A stretch of DNA of 64,000 bases from positions 1,612,001 to 1,676,000 of the forward strand of contig CM034145.1 in NCBI GenBank assembly GCA_019914995.1, read 5' to 3'. The DNA comes from Acanthochlamys bracteata. Its lineage: Eukaryota > Streptophyta > Magnoliopsida > Pandanales > Velloziaceae. The notes under the pieces are model-generated. The model was not told the DNA's origin. It worked only from the letters and a program-made list of their open reading frames with translations, and did no database searches. Position 1 is the stretch's first letter; each line of letters begins with the position of its first letter. Below, piece after piece: positions 55,751-64,000 of the stretch. A program made the position numbers and the translations under genes.

Positions 55751-56183
55751 TTGATAGTGATACAAGAGAAAATTGCGTTTGAGCCCCTTTGTGAGATAAA
55801 TCCTTGGAAACTGTTTTGGAATGTTGACAGAAACAAGATGTTGATTACTTTAACAAAAAAGAGCGTCTAAACATTATACAAGTTCCAACAGATGAAAGAT
55901 GAAATGGCAATGACCTTTGTTTCTTTTAACTAGGCACTACTACTTTCTCAAGTGTTTACTAGAACATGCATCAATTCCACAAATGAACAATTGTATTGAA
56001 CTGAATCACTCATAGACAATAAATCAAATACGTACATGCTATTGAGTACAATATGTTAACAATTCCTATAATCTGAAGCACACAAGTGCAAACGAGCACA
56101 CTTGATTCTGACTAACACAAACAAATGTTATCATTCCAGAGTATACATAACAATGTTTTCAAACTCTATGAGAGGCTTCGTTG

Positions 56184-56789
56184 TTAAATGCGCATCCTGC
56201 TATTCTCGACAGCTCGCATTTGCTGAAAATATGGATGTGCATGTAAGGTGATAGACAATGAAAAAGGGCATAATTAAGAAACAAATATGAATCCAATTTT
56301 GGAAAAATTAATTGATTAAAAAGCAAAACCTCCAACATGCTTCATACTATGTAAGACAGCTTCTCAAAGCATAAGTTTCTTAAAATCCACTCCTCAAACA
56401 GAAATATATAGTTCTTAAGATTACTGAAGTTCAAGGGCAGACAAGGAGAAGAATGTAAACAACCAAAACAACATGCATCACTATATATCTGATGGCATCC
56501 TCTAACCTAAACAATGCTAAAAAAGAACAATGTTGTCCACAACGAGGCTTTCATGTCAAAATTCTCCTCTTATGAGATCCAAATGATATTATCAGATTGT
56601 TACAGTAGCTTACTCACACTTTGCAAAATAAGTGTATAAACAAAATAATCGAGTATAAGGAAATGTACAAGTCTTCAGGGAAAGATGAAGAGAACTTAAA
56701 GAGAGAAAATGCATCTTTACCATTACTTCTAGAGCTGTCAGTCTATCTTGGTGATCATAGCGAAGGAGCTTGTCAAGAAAATCTATAGG
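56184..56789 (-). pseudogene. CK2A-like fragment: CK2-alpha (casein kinase II catalytic subunit) C-terminal fragment
   Basis: Minus-strand exon 56789-56721 (69 bp, flanked by CACAG and GTAAAG) encodes [20 protein letters not shown] then EVM. The second piece, 56240-56184, encodes AHPYFQQMRAVENSRMRI and a stop. These are consecutive parts of the CK2-alpha C-terminal kinase lobe. The intron before the second piece ends CAT instead of CAG, so its acceptor is destroyed. The kinase core exons upstream are absent in this window. Substitutions AREAM to ALEVM and the missing acceptor mark it as a non-functional relic. Confidence 0.85.
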
Positions 56790-57776
56790 CTGTGTGCCAA
56801 ATTTAACCCTAATACAACTAAAGTAATATCGGCAAAGCGATTGAAAAGCTAACTATAAATATATGAAGCTGCTAAAAGAATAGGCTGTCCACCTCTGGAG
56901 AAATAAGATGTTGATTGTCTGCATTAAGATCTAAGAACTAAGAGTTTACATTTCTATAAGAAATTCTACAACTTTCTTATAAAAGTTAACTCAGAACTAA
57001 GAGATATCCACGAATTATCTAGGAATGCAAGAAGAAATCCTCATTATAACTCTCTAATCAATCTATTATCCAAAATCATTTATCCACTTCGCATAACAGT
57101 TAACAGAGTTTCATAAAATCCATTTCACAAACATTAAACATCCTAAAACAAATCCTAAGAACAAACATAACTGGATTACTAATGGACATGTAAGCAATCC
57201 ATCAATCAGTTTTCTTTCTTTTTTAACTTTTGTTGTTTACTCTGTTTTTTGAATTACTGAATTCTGGTTTGCTTTGTAGGGTGAAATATGGTGCTCTTAT
57301 AATATGCTCTATCCACCCACTTAGAGCCACGGCATTTTAACAGAAGCAAGAAAATCTACAAATTGGCTACAGCAGCACCAAAAAGATTGGACATTTATAT
57401 TTTTTGGTTTTAAGTTCTTCCCAAAATAAGACCAAAGCGGAACACAAAACCCAAGTTTCATTCAACAAGTTTTCCTAGATCCACGAAGGAATAACGAAAT
57501 TTCAAGTTCCATTCCGCAACATTTTGAATAATGGAAAAAAAAAAAAAACAAAGCACAGAAGTCACTAGAACTAATTAAACAAATGGAAGAACCAAAAAAA
57601 CCAAATCAACAAAGAGAAGATTATGAATCGAAACTTGTTAACGCGCCGGCGAAGTAGATAACTAAGAAACCAACCGTAATTGAGAAGAAATAAATCGAAA
57701 CAATGCAAACGAAGTAGCTCCAGAAGAAATCAAATAGTAGAAGCCACCATAATAGGGGAGGGCGGCGCGATGCTGA

Positions 57777-58022
57777 TGAAGAAGAAATTGAAACCGACGA
57801 AAACAAACTAAAATAGACGAAAGGAGCGGTGAAAATGAAATGAGTGAAGAAGGTGAGTTGCTGCTGCTGCATTGAGTGAAAATCAACGAAAATTGAAATA
57901 AAAATCAAGCAGTATCTCCAAATTGAAGAAGAAATTCGAAAAATCAAATTGAAATTGAAGAAGAAATTGAAACCGACGAAGCAAACGAAACAGACGAAAG
58001 GAACGGCGAAAATGAAACGAAG
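57777..58022. repeat. Duplicated 67-bp segment, period 180 bp
   Basis: GAAGAAGAAATTGAAACCGA continues into CGAA..CAAAC, TAGACGAAAGGAGCGGTGAA or CAGACGAAAGGAACGGCGAA, and AAATGAAA. Copies start at about 57777 and 57957, in the GC-richer leader-like part of the putative 3.3-kb element. Confidence 0.75.
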
Positions 58023-58495
58023 TTTAACAATGTATCTCTATCGACGGCGGTGAGTGGCGCGTCGAGAGCGAAGGAGAGCGCTGCGAGCGAAATCCAGTTG
58101 ATTGAAACACAATGTCGAGCTACTACAGCTGAGATCGACTAAAACCTAACTCGTGCGTAAATCTCATCAAACAACATGGACAACATAAAAACTTCACATC
58201 ATCTACAGTCAATCAAAATTCTATTCATCTGATTATATTCCATATTATGGCGTAACGAATTACACCCAATAGAGATTAATAGGGAGAAATTTTACTTATT
58301 AATTTTACGAATGATTGCTAAACAGGAGCAATAGAAAGTAATTCGTTCACTTACTCTTAATCACTCTCTCTTATTTTCAATCCAAACACAGTGTTAAGCT
58401 TCAGCTTCTTTTTTACTGTCCGAAAAATTCAACAGTAAGAAATTTGTCAGACCAACAAGCGAAAGAAAGAAAAAATACAGCCAGTACATACCATG

Positions 58496-58959
58496 TGATG
58501 TGCATGGCAGGGCAGCCATGGAAGAGATCTTAATAGAGCAGCCACACCAGAGAACACAACCAAGGATGAGCTGTAAAACTTGCCCCGGTTGCAATTAGTA
58601 GCAGCTGGTAAAACTGAATTTCTGCACCCAGGCGCATCCAGGTGCAGTAACCAGGAATAGCAAGATGTCCCTGGTCACCTTGTGGCATTTAAGTTCAAAT
58701 GTCATTTAAGAGTATTATTAGTCAAGCAGGTAGGTGATAGGAATTAGAGTTTTAGAGAGAGTTTAATTACATTAATTTAACTATAAGACGAAGTCTTATA
58801 GTATGTAGAAGTTTATTAGAAGAAGAGTTCTTTTGTAGAGGAACTTTTCATCTATAAATATAAGGTCTATACCTCAGTAGAGGGAAGGATATGAATACAA
58901 TTTAGTTTTTCAACTAGTTTAGTTAGCTTGTATCTTCCAACTTCATATAAGGTGCATCA
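58496..58959 (+). repeat. 5' LTR (464 bp)
   Basis: Begins TGATGTGCATGG and ends GGTGCATCA, so its termini are inverted (TGATG/CATCA). A TATAAATA box at 58853-58860 would start the R region. It differs from the visible 360 bases of the 3' LTR at roughly 30 positions by eye. Confidence 0.92.
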
Positions 58960-58961
58960 AC

Positions 58962-58974
58962 TTGGTATCAGAGT
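58962..58974 (+). other. Primer-binding site, tRNA-iMet
   Basis: TTGGTATCAGAG directly downstream of the 5' LTR matches the usual plant retroelement site complementary to the initiator tRNA-Met 3' end. Confidence 0.85.
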
Positions 58975-58980
58975 AAGGTT

Positions 58981-60235
58981 ATGGAAAAACGACGTTCTCC
59001 TACCCCGGACTCACCCAAGACCCCTGAGCCTACCATCATCATGGGAAATGCCTTACAAGTATCATCCAGCTCACCATCCACACAAAAGACATTAACCCAC
59101 GGAGAAAATCTTATGTTGGAGGAAATACGCCGCATGTCATCCAACATAGAGAAACTTGCCCTAGCGGTCTTGTCAAAACATACCGGCAAGGAACCTGATA
59201 TCATTGAGAAGGTAACGGAGGAAACTAATTCCGCAAAACAGAGACAATTCTAAGAGGGAAGCACGTCAGACGGCTACAAAATCCAAATCGCCGAGCTACC
59301 CCTACGAAGCTCAAATAACACTTCAAGTCAAAATCAAACACTGCTTGTATAAAGCAACTGGCCTAATCAGTGGTCTCAAACAAAACAACAGCAAAACCAA
59401 TTCAACCAACAAGATCCTACGTGGCAATCGTTGCTAATTGCGTCGTCTGCATCCAAATAAGACATTACTTCCAACGAGTTTGCCCAAACAGAAGCAAGCT
59501 GGCAGCAAGTAGTGCCTAACCAGCTAAGTAGAAACCCTTCTGGAGTATATGGAAGCCAGCATACAAACACCTATTTTACTAGACCAGCTCCACAAGACAC
59601 ACATAACGTAAGTTAGACAGCTCCACACCGGCCAGATACCTACCCCTAACCCTTCAAAGCACGACACAAATTTCCTTATTTTGATGGTAAGGGACCGAAC
59701 GAGTGGCTTTATTCTGCAGAGAAGTATTTCAAATATTATAGCACCACTCCTTGGGATCGAGTGAGCATCGCTACAATGTACCTCCAAGATGAAGCCAATA
59801 GATGGTACAAAAGCTTCAAGCGTGACAAACCTCAACATTAATGGGAGGAATTTCGGGAAGCCTTGTTGGCAAGGTTCGAACCTACGGCTTTTGGAAATCT
59901 TAGTTTTTCCTTACAACAAATGCGGCAAATTGGTTCGTTAGGAGAATATCTCGCTACGTTTGAAGACTTGAGAACCCAGCTGCCACCCACTACTGAGCAT
60001 GACTTGATCGATAGATTTTGTGGAGGACTGACTAAGAGTCTAGCAATGGATGTCATGGCAGCAAGGCCTAAAGATTTACAGATGACATATATGCTGGCCA
60101 AGATGTTCAAAAATAAAAACAATACTGATTTGAGCAACCAACGTCGGCAAGATACTTACCATCTCGGCAACCACCCACTGCAGCAGCCTCTACTCGAACA
60201 ACTGGGCAGTCAGTAATTGGCACTTCCGTAAACGG
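58981..60235 (+). pseudogene. gag pseudogene
   Basis: An ATG at 58981 opens MEKRRSPTPDSPKTPEP, a Pro/Ser-rich N-terminus that stops at 59251. After several stops the capsid core is readable: KFPYFDGKGPNEWLYSAEKY, WDRVSIATMYLQDEANRWY, a TAA at 59839-59841, then WEEFREALLARFEP and LSFSLQQMRQIGSLGEYLA to about 60215. This is the retrotransposon gag family. The same core is seen decayed at 9995-10090. Confidence 0.88.
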
Positions 60236-60269
60236 GCAAGTACAGAATTCTCGACCCTTCCAACTGTCG

Positions 60270-63200
60270 GTGGCTGAAATTAACTCACGGCGATCGAAAA
60301 GACTTTGCTTTTATTGTGATGAGAGGTATATTCCTGGACATAAATGTTCAACTCGTCTTTATACTATTGCAGCGAGTGAAGCTGAAGATGTAGAAGAGAA
60401 AAACGAGAAAACACTAGAAGTAAGGGTTGAAGATGCTACAATATCCCTAAGTGCTATGCGTGGCCTTACTGGACCGCAAACACTGCGAGTCAAAGGGATG
60501 ATCAAAAGGCAAGAAGTTTTCATCCTGATCGACTCAGGAAGCACCCACAACTTCATCTCCGATCACCTGGCAAAGCATTTAAGGCTTAGCTCCTCACCAG
60601 TACGGTCCCTCAGGGTGGAGCTAGCTAATGGAAGGCCGCACTCAGTTGACGTCATTTGTAGGAATATCCCACTGTCCATCCAAGGGGCGGAGGTATTGGT
60701 GGATGCCTATCCATTCTCGCTTGGAGGAATGTATTTAGTTTTGGGGATACAATGGCTAGAAGGCCTAGGAGAAGTAGTGAGTGATTGGCGAAAATCACAA
60801 ATGAAGTTCACCTTGAACGGCCAGGAGTTCGTCCTACAAGGGATTCGAGAGGAAGGAGTCTCACGGCTTACTAGTCTTAGCTCTAAGTCCTCTCTCTGCT
60901 CGGTAAGATTATTAGTAGCTGAAACTTTCCAAGGAGCTGCCAGTACAGAAAGCAGTCCAATGCCTGCTGAACTACAACACCTTGTGAGTCGCTATGCAAT
61001 GATTTTCAAGCCTGTCCTTGGGATGCCCCCTAAACGCTCTCATGATCATGTCATTCCATTGCTGCCCGGTGCTGCGCCTGCCAATGTCCGGCCTTACCGT
61101 TACCCACATATTTAGAAAGCTGAGATAGAAAAGGCTGTAACAGATATGCTTTTTCAAGGAATCATCCAGCCAAGCAGTTCCGCCTTCTCATCACCCGTGT
61201 TACTTGTGAAGAAGAAAGATGGGACATGGCGTTTCTGCGTGGATTATAGGGCACTCAACGAAATCACCGTCAAAGATAAGTTTTCAATACCTATTATTAA
61301 CGAATTACTAGATGAATTATGTGGTGCTCGTTTCTTCTCTAAACTTGACCTCAAATCGGAATACGACCAAATTCGTGTGCGAGAGGAAGATGTACATAAG
61401 ACCGCATTTCGAACGCATGATGGGCATTATGAATTTTTTGTGATGCCGTTCGGCTTAACTAATGCACCTGCAATCTTCCATTCATTGATGAACGAGGTTT
61501 TTAGGCCATTCATTCGAAAATTTGTATTGGTTTTCCTTGACGATATACTCATCTACAACAAGACATGAGATGAGCATTTGGAGCACTTATCCACTGTATT
61601 TTCAATCCTAGAGAAAGAGTCACTATATGCTAATTTTTCAAAATGTCGAATTGGATGCAAACAGCTTGAGTATCTTGGCCATATCATCTCAGAAGACGGT
61701 ATTTCAGCCGATCCAGTGAAGCTACAAGCCATGGAAGAATGGCTGGTACCTACCTCACCTACTCAGCTGGAGGATTCTTGGGGCTCACAGGATACTATCG
61801 AAGATTCGTTAAGGACTATGGCACAATAGTTGCTCCACTGACAGCATTACTCAAGAAGGAATCCTTCCAATGGACTGCAGCAACAGCAACAGCATTCCAA
61901 ACATTAAAAAAGTCAGTGACAACAGCACCTGTTCTTGCTGCCCCTGATTTCAATGAGGCATTCACAGTGGAGACGGATGCTTCCAACCAAGGTATTGGCG
62001 CTGTTCTCACCCAACGGAACTGGCCAATAGCATTTTTTTTAGCAAAGCACTTTCATCCACCACATTAGCTAAATCTACCTATGAGAAGGAGCTCATGGCT
62101 TTAGTCCTTGCAGTGCAAAAATAGAGGCCTTATCTTTTAGGACAAATGTTCACCATCAAGACTGACCATCTAAGTTTGAAGTATCTTCTGGAATAAAGAT
62201 TGTCCACCCACGATCAACATAAGTGGTTGGTTAAACTCCTTGGATATGATTATCAAATTGTTTACCGCTCGGGAGCTCAGAATATAGTGGCGGATGCATT
62301 GTCCCGTCGTCCGGAGGCTTCCCTAGCAGCATTCACCACATTACAATGCATGTTTTAGGATGATTTTCGACAAGCTCAATAAACATACCCCTTAATGGTA
62401 GAGCTCTGTCAGGCAGCACGCAGCGGCGCCCGACCGGAACTTAATATAATTGATGGACTGCTTATGCGTAAGGGAAAACTGTGGGTACCAAACAGAAGCT
62501 CCTTGCGTTCGCAGCTTTTATTTGAAGCACACAATTCGGCTAAAGTCGGGCATGGAGGGCAATTCCGTACTCTGAAGAGAATAGCTCAGAGTTTCTACTG
62601 GCCAGGTATGACAAAAGACATCCAATAATATATTACAGTATGCATTACTTATGCGAAAACCAAATACGAATCCTTGAGACCAGCAGGACTTCTGCAGCCC
62701 CTTCCTATATCTGAGCATGTCTAGTCCGACATATCGATGGATTTCATCAAAGGGTTACCCACATCAGGAGGGAAGGATGTCATCCTTGTGATAGTAGATC
62801 GGTTATCTAAATATGCACATTTTATTGCTCTTAAACACCCATACACTGCAGTGGATATTGCTGAAATTTTTTCTAAGGAAGTGGTTCGCCTTCACGGGTG
62901 CCCAACTTTCATTGTATCCGACAGGGACCCTGTGTTCCTTAGCCATTTTTGGAAGGAATTGCATCGCCTTCAAAGCACCTCACTTCATATGAGCACGGCC
63001 TATCATCCACAGACCGATGGACATACCGAAGTGGTTAATCGTGGGCTGGAATCTTAATTGCGATTGCTTCACGGGAGATCATCCTTGCAAGTGGATTTAA
63101 TGGCTGCATTGGGCGGAGTATTTCTATAACACAAGCACTCACTCTGCAACCAAAACCACTCCTTTCGAGACAGTGTATGATAGGGCACCTCCTACTATCG

Positions 63201-63625
63201 TTGCTTGTCCAGCATGAGTAGATGCATTGTCAGCACAATTGTGGGGAAGGGATGAAATTCTTAGGGAGCTTCGTTTTTCATCTCACTCGGGCTCAAAATC
63301 AGATGAAGCAGCTGGCCGATAATCATAGGTGAGAAAAACACTATCAGCCAGGCGATCAAGTGTTGCTCAAGTTGCAGCCTTACTGTCAGTGCTCTGTAGC
63401 CGAACGGAGGAACTATAAGCTTCGCTATCGATACCACGGTCCGTATAAAGTGCTGGAGACAGTTGGGCCAGTAGCTTACCAACTCGATCTTCCTTTTACT
63501 TTAAAGATTCATCCAGTCTTTTATGTGTCGCAGCTCAAGGATGCTAGCAAATTGTCAAGGGATCTCCTCAAATAGATAGCCACCGACGAGTTGCCCCCTT
63601 CTGGCCTCAAGGACGAGGCTGAATT
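60270..63625 (+). pseudogene. pol pseudogene: zinc knuckle, protease, RT, RNase H, integrase
   Basis: The zinc knuckle CFYCDERYIPGHKC is at 60306-60347. Aspartic protease LIDSGSTHNFI has its catalytic Asp at 60530-60532. RT includes [20 protein letters not shown] and the catalytic FLDD at about 61533-61544, then a TGA stop at 61566-61568. A frameshift near 61770 is followed by the [13 protein letters not shown] region and RNase H ([13 protein letters not shown], about 61970). Further stops occur at 62066, 62122 and 62195 and beyond. The integrase zinc finger has HNSAKVGHGG but CITYAK where CxxC is usual, so one Cys is replaced by Tyr. The integrase catalytic triad is complete: Asp 62740, Asp 62920 and Glu 63028, spaced DD35E. 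The tail GPYKVLETVGPVAYQLDLP and IHPVFYVSQLK ends without a chromodomain. Nonfunctional. Confidence 0.93.
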
Positions 63626-63627
63626 TC

Positions 63628-63640
63628 AAGGAGAAGAGAG
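63628..63640 (+). other. Polypurine tract
   Basis: AAGGAGAAGAGAG directly precedes the 3' LTR, the expected place for plus-strand priming. Confidence 0.8.
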
Positions 63641-64000
63641 TGATGTGCATGGCAGGGCAGTCATGAAAGAGGTCTTACTAGAGCAGCCACGCCAGAGAAG
63701 ACAACCAAAGATGAGCTGCAAAACTTGCTCCGGTTGCAATTAGTGGCAGCTGGTAAGACTGGATTTTTGCACCCAGACGCATCTAGGTTCAGTACCCAGG
63801 AATAGCAAGGTGTTCCGAATCACCTTGTGGCATTTAAGTTCAAATGTCATTTAAGAGTATTATTAGTCAAGCAGGTAGGTGATAAGAATTAGAGTTTTAG
63901 AGAGAGTTTAATTAGAGTAATTTAACTATAAAATAAAGTCTTATGTAATGTAGAAGTTTATTAGAAGAAGAGTTCTTTTGTAGAATAACTTTTTATCTAT
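63641..64000 (+). repeat. 3' LTR, partial (first 360 bp)
   Basis: Begins TGATGTGCATGGCAGGGCAG like the 5' LTR and is colinear with it to the window edge at TTTTTATCTAT. The missing ~104 bases and the right target-site duplication lie outside; the left flank reads CCATG. Confidence 0.93.

Larger units (their letters stand above)
55107..58394. mobile_element. Putative 3.3-kb non-autonomous transposon with host gene fragments
   Basis: The two flanks resemble each other in inverted orientation. Left: CTTGGATATAGGAGTAATAAATAAGAGTAAATTATTGG and GAAAGTAAGAG. Right, reverse complement: TTTGGATTGAAAATAAGAG, GATTAAGAGTAAGTG and AATTACTTTC. Between them lie fragments of CK2-alpha (minus strand), possibly a SERK-type kinase (plus strand), and a GC-rich leader-like region (57640-58130). 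No transposase and no clear target-site duplication were found, so the boundaries and even the transposon status are provisional. The alternative is an ordinary decayed gene. Confidence 0.4.
58496..64000 (+). mobile_element. Degenerate Ty3/gypsy retrotransposon, nearly full length, cut by the window edge
   Basis: Order: 5' LTR, tRNA-Met primer-binding site, gag, protease, reverse transcriptase, RNase H, integrase, polypurine tract, 3' LTR (first 360 of about 464 bases). Pol order RT-RH-INT is diagnostic of Ty3/gypsy. Many stops and at least one frameshift make it non-autonomous. No chromodomain follows the integrase tail; pol runs almost directly into the 3' LTR. Confidence 0.95.

Noticed and set aside
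55210..55836. 208-codon minus-strand open frame
   Set aside because: It overlaps the AT-rich element end and, on the opposite strand, the SERK-like fragment. It has Asn and Lys runs typical of chance AT-rich frames and no domain.

Overview
This is AT-rich nuclear DNA from a flowering plant, almost certainly a eudicot. The evidence is two intact spliced plant genes (a CBL calcium sensor and a CONSTANS-like B-box/CCT factor) and a typical plant transposon load: SIRE-type copia, Ty3/gypsy, CACTA, hAT and MITEs. The genus cannot be named from the sequence. There are no rRNA, tRNA or CRISPR features, and no sign of bacterial or organellar DNA.

Layout. 1-5.1 kb: a possible 5' noncoding exon at the left edge, then a minus-strand gene of unknown exact function (exons at 3741-3673, 2655-2548 and 2089-1727) ending in a CaaX-like CVIS and resembling heavy-metal-associated isoprenylated plant proteins (HIPPs). 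Parts of it recur, broken and scrambled, at 11.98-12.4, 15.0-16.04 and 18.55-19.03 kb. 5.3-19 kb is a nested transposon zone: a hAT element with target-site duplication (TSD); a decayed gypsy LTR plus gag split by a complete 2,676-bp CACTA element (TSD TAA) that carries a 77-bp KANADI exon; a decayed hAT transposase; an AT-rich MITE cluster; and a 1,223-bp solo LTR (TSD CACTC) inside an older retroelement. 21.4-29.5 kb: a complete minus-strand CBL2/CBL3-type gene, 8 coding exons, 226 residues, splice sites all resolved. 29.5-40.8 kb: mostly AT-rich repeats and MITEs, a gypsy integrase scrap, a possible first exon, and an 859-bp hAT element with a perfect 8-bp TSD. 40.85-46.75 kb: a complete plus-strand COL9/COL10-type gene, 4 coding exons, 421 residues. 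Its upstream region is a ~248-bp tandem duplication, each unit carrying an exact Evening Element. 47.5-58.4 kb: a MITE, a 1.6-kb transposon with a captured exon-like GC-rich end, a 2,217-bp SIRE-type solo LTR (TSD ATTTC), two more hAT elements, and a 3.3-kb putative element with fragments of CK2-alpha and possibly a SERK-type LRR kinase. 58.5-64 kb: a nearly full-length, degenerate Ty3/gypsy retrotransposon whose 3' LTR runs off the window.

The two intact genes belong to calcium signalling at the vacuole (CBL-CIPK) and to light/clock-linked transcription (COL). Nothing in the sequence links them functionally. The most unusual content is the set of verifiable transposon events: three or four cases of host exons inside or near transposons, seven elements with target-site duplications, and the duplicated clock motif in front of the COL gene.
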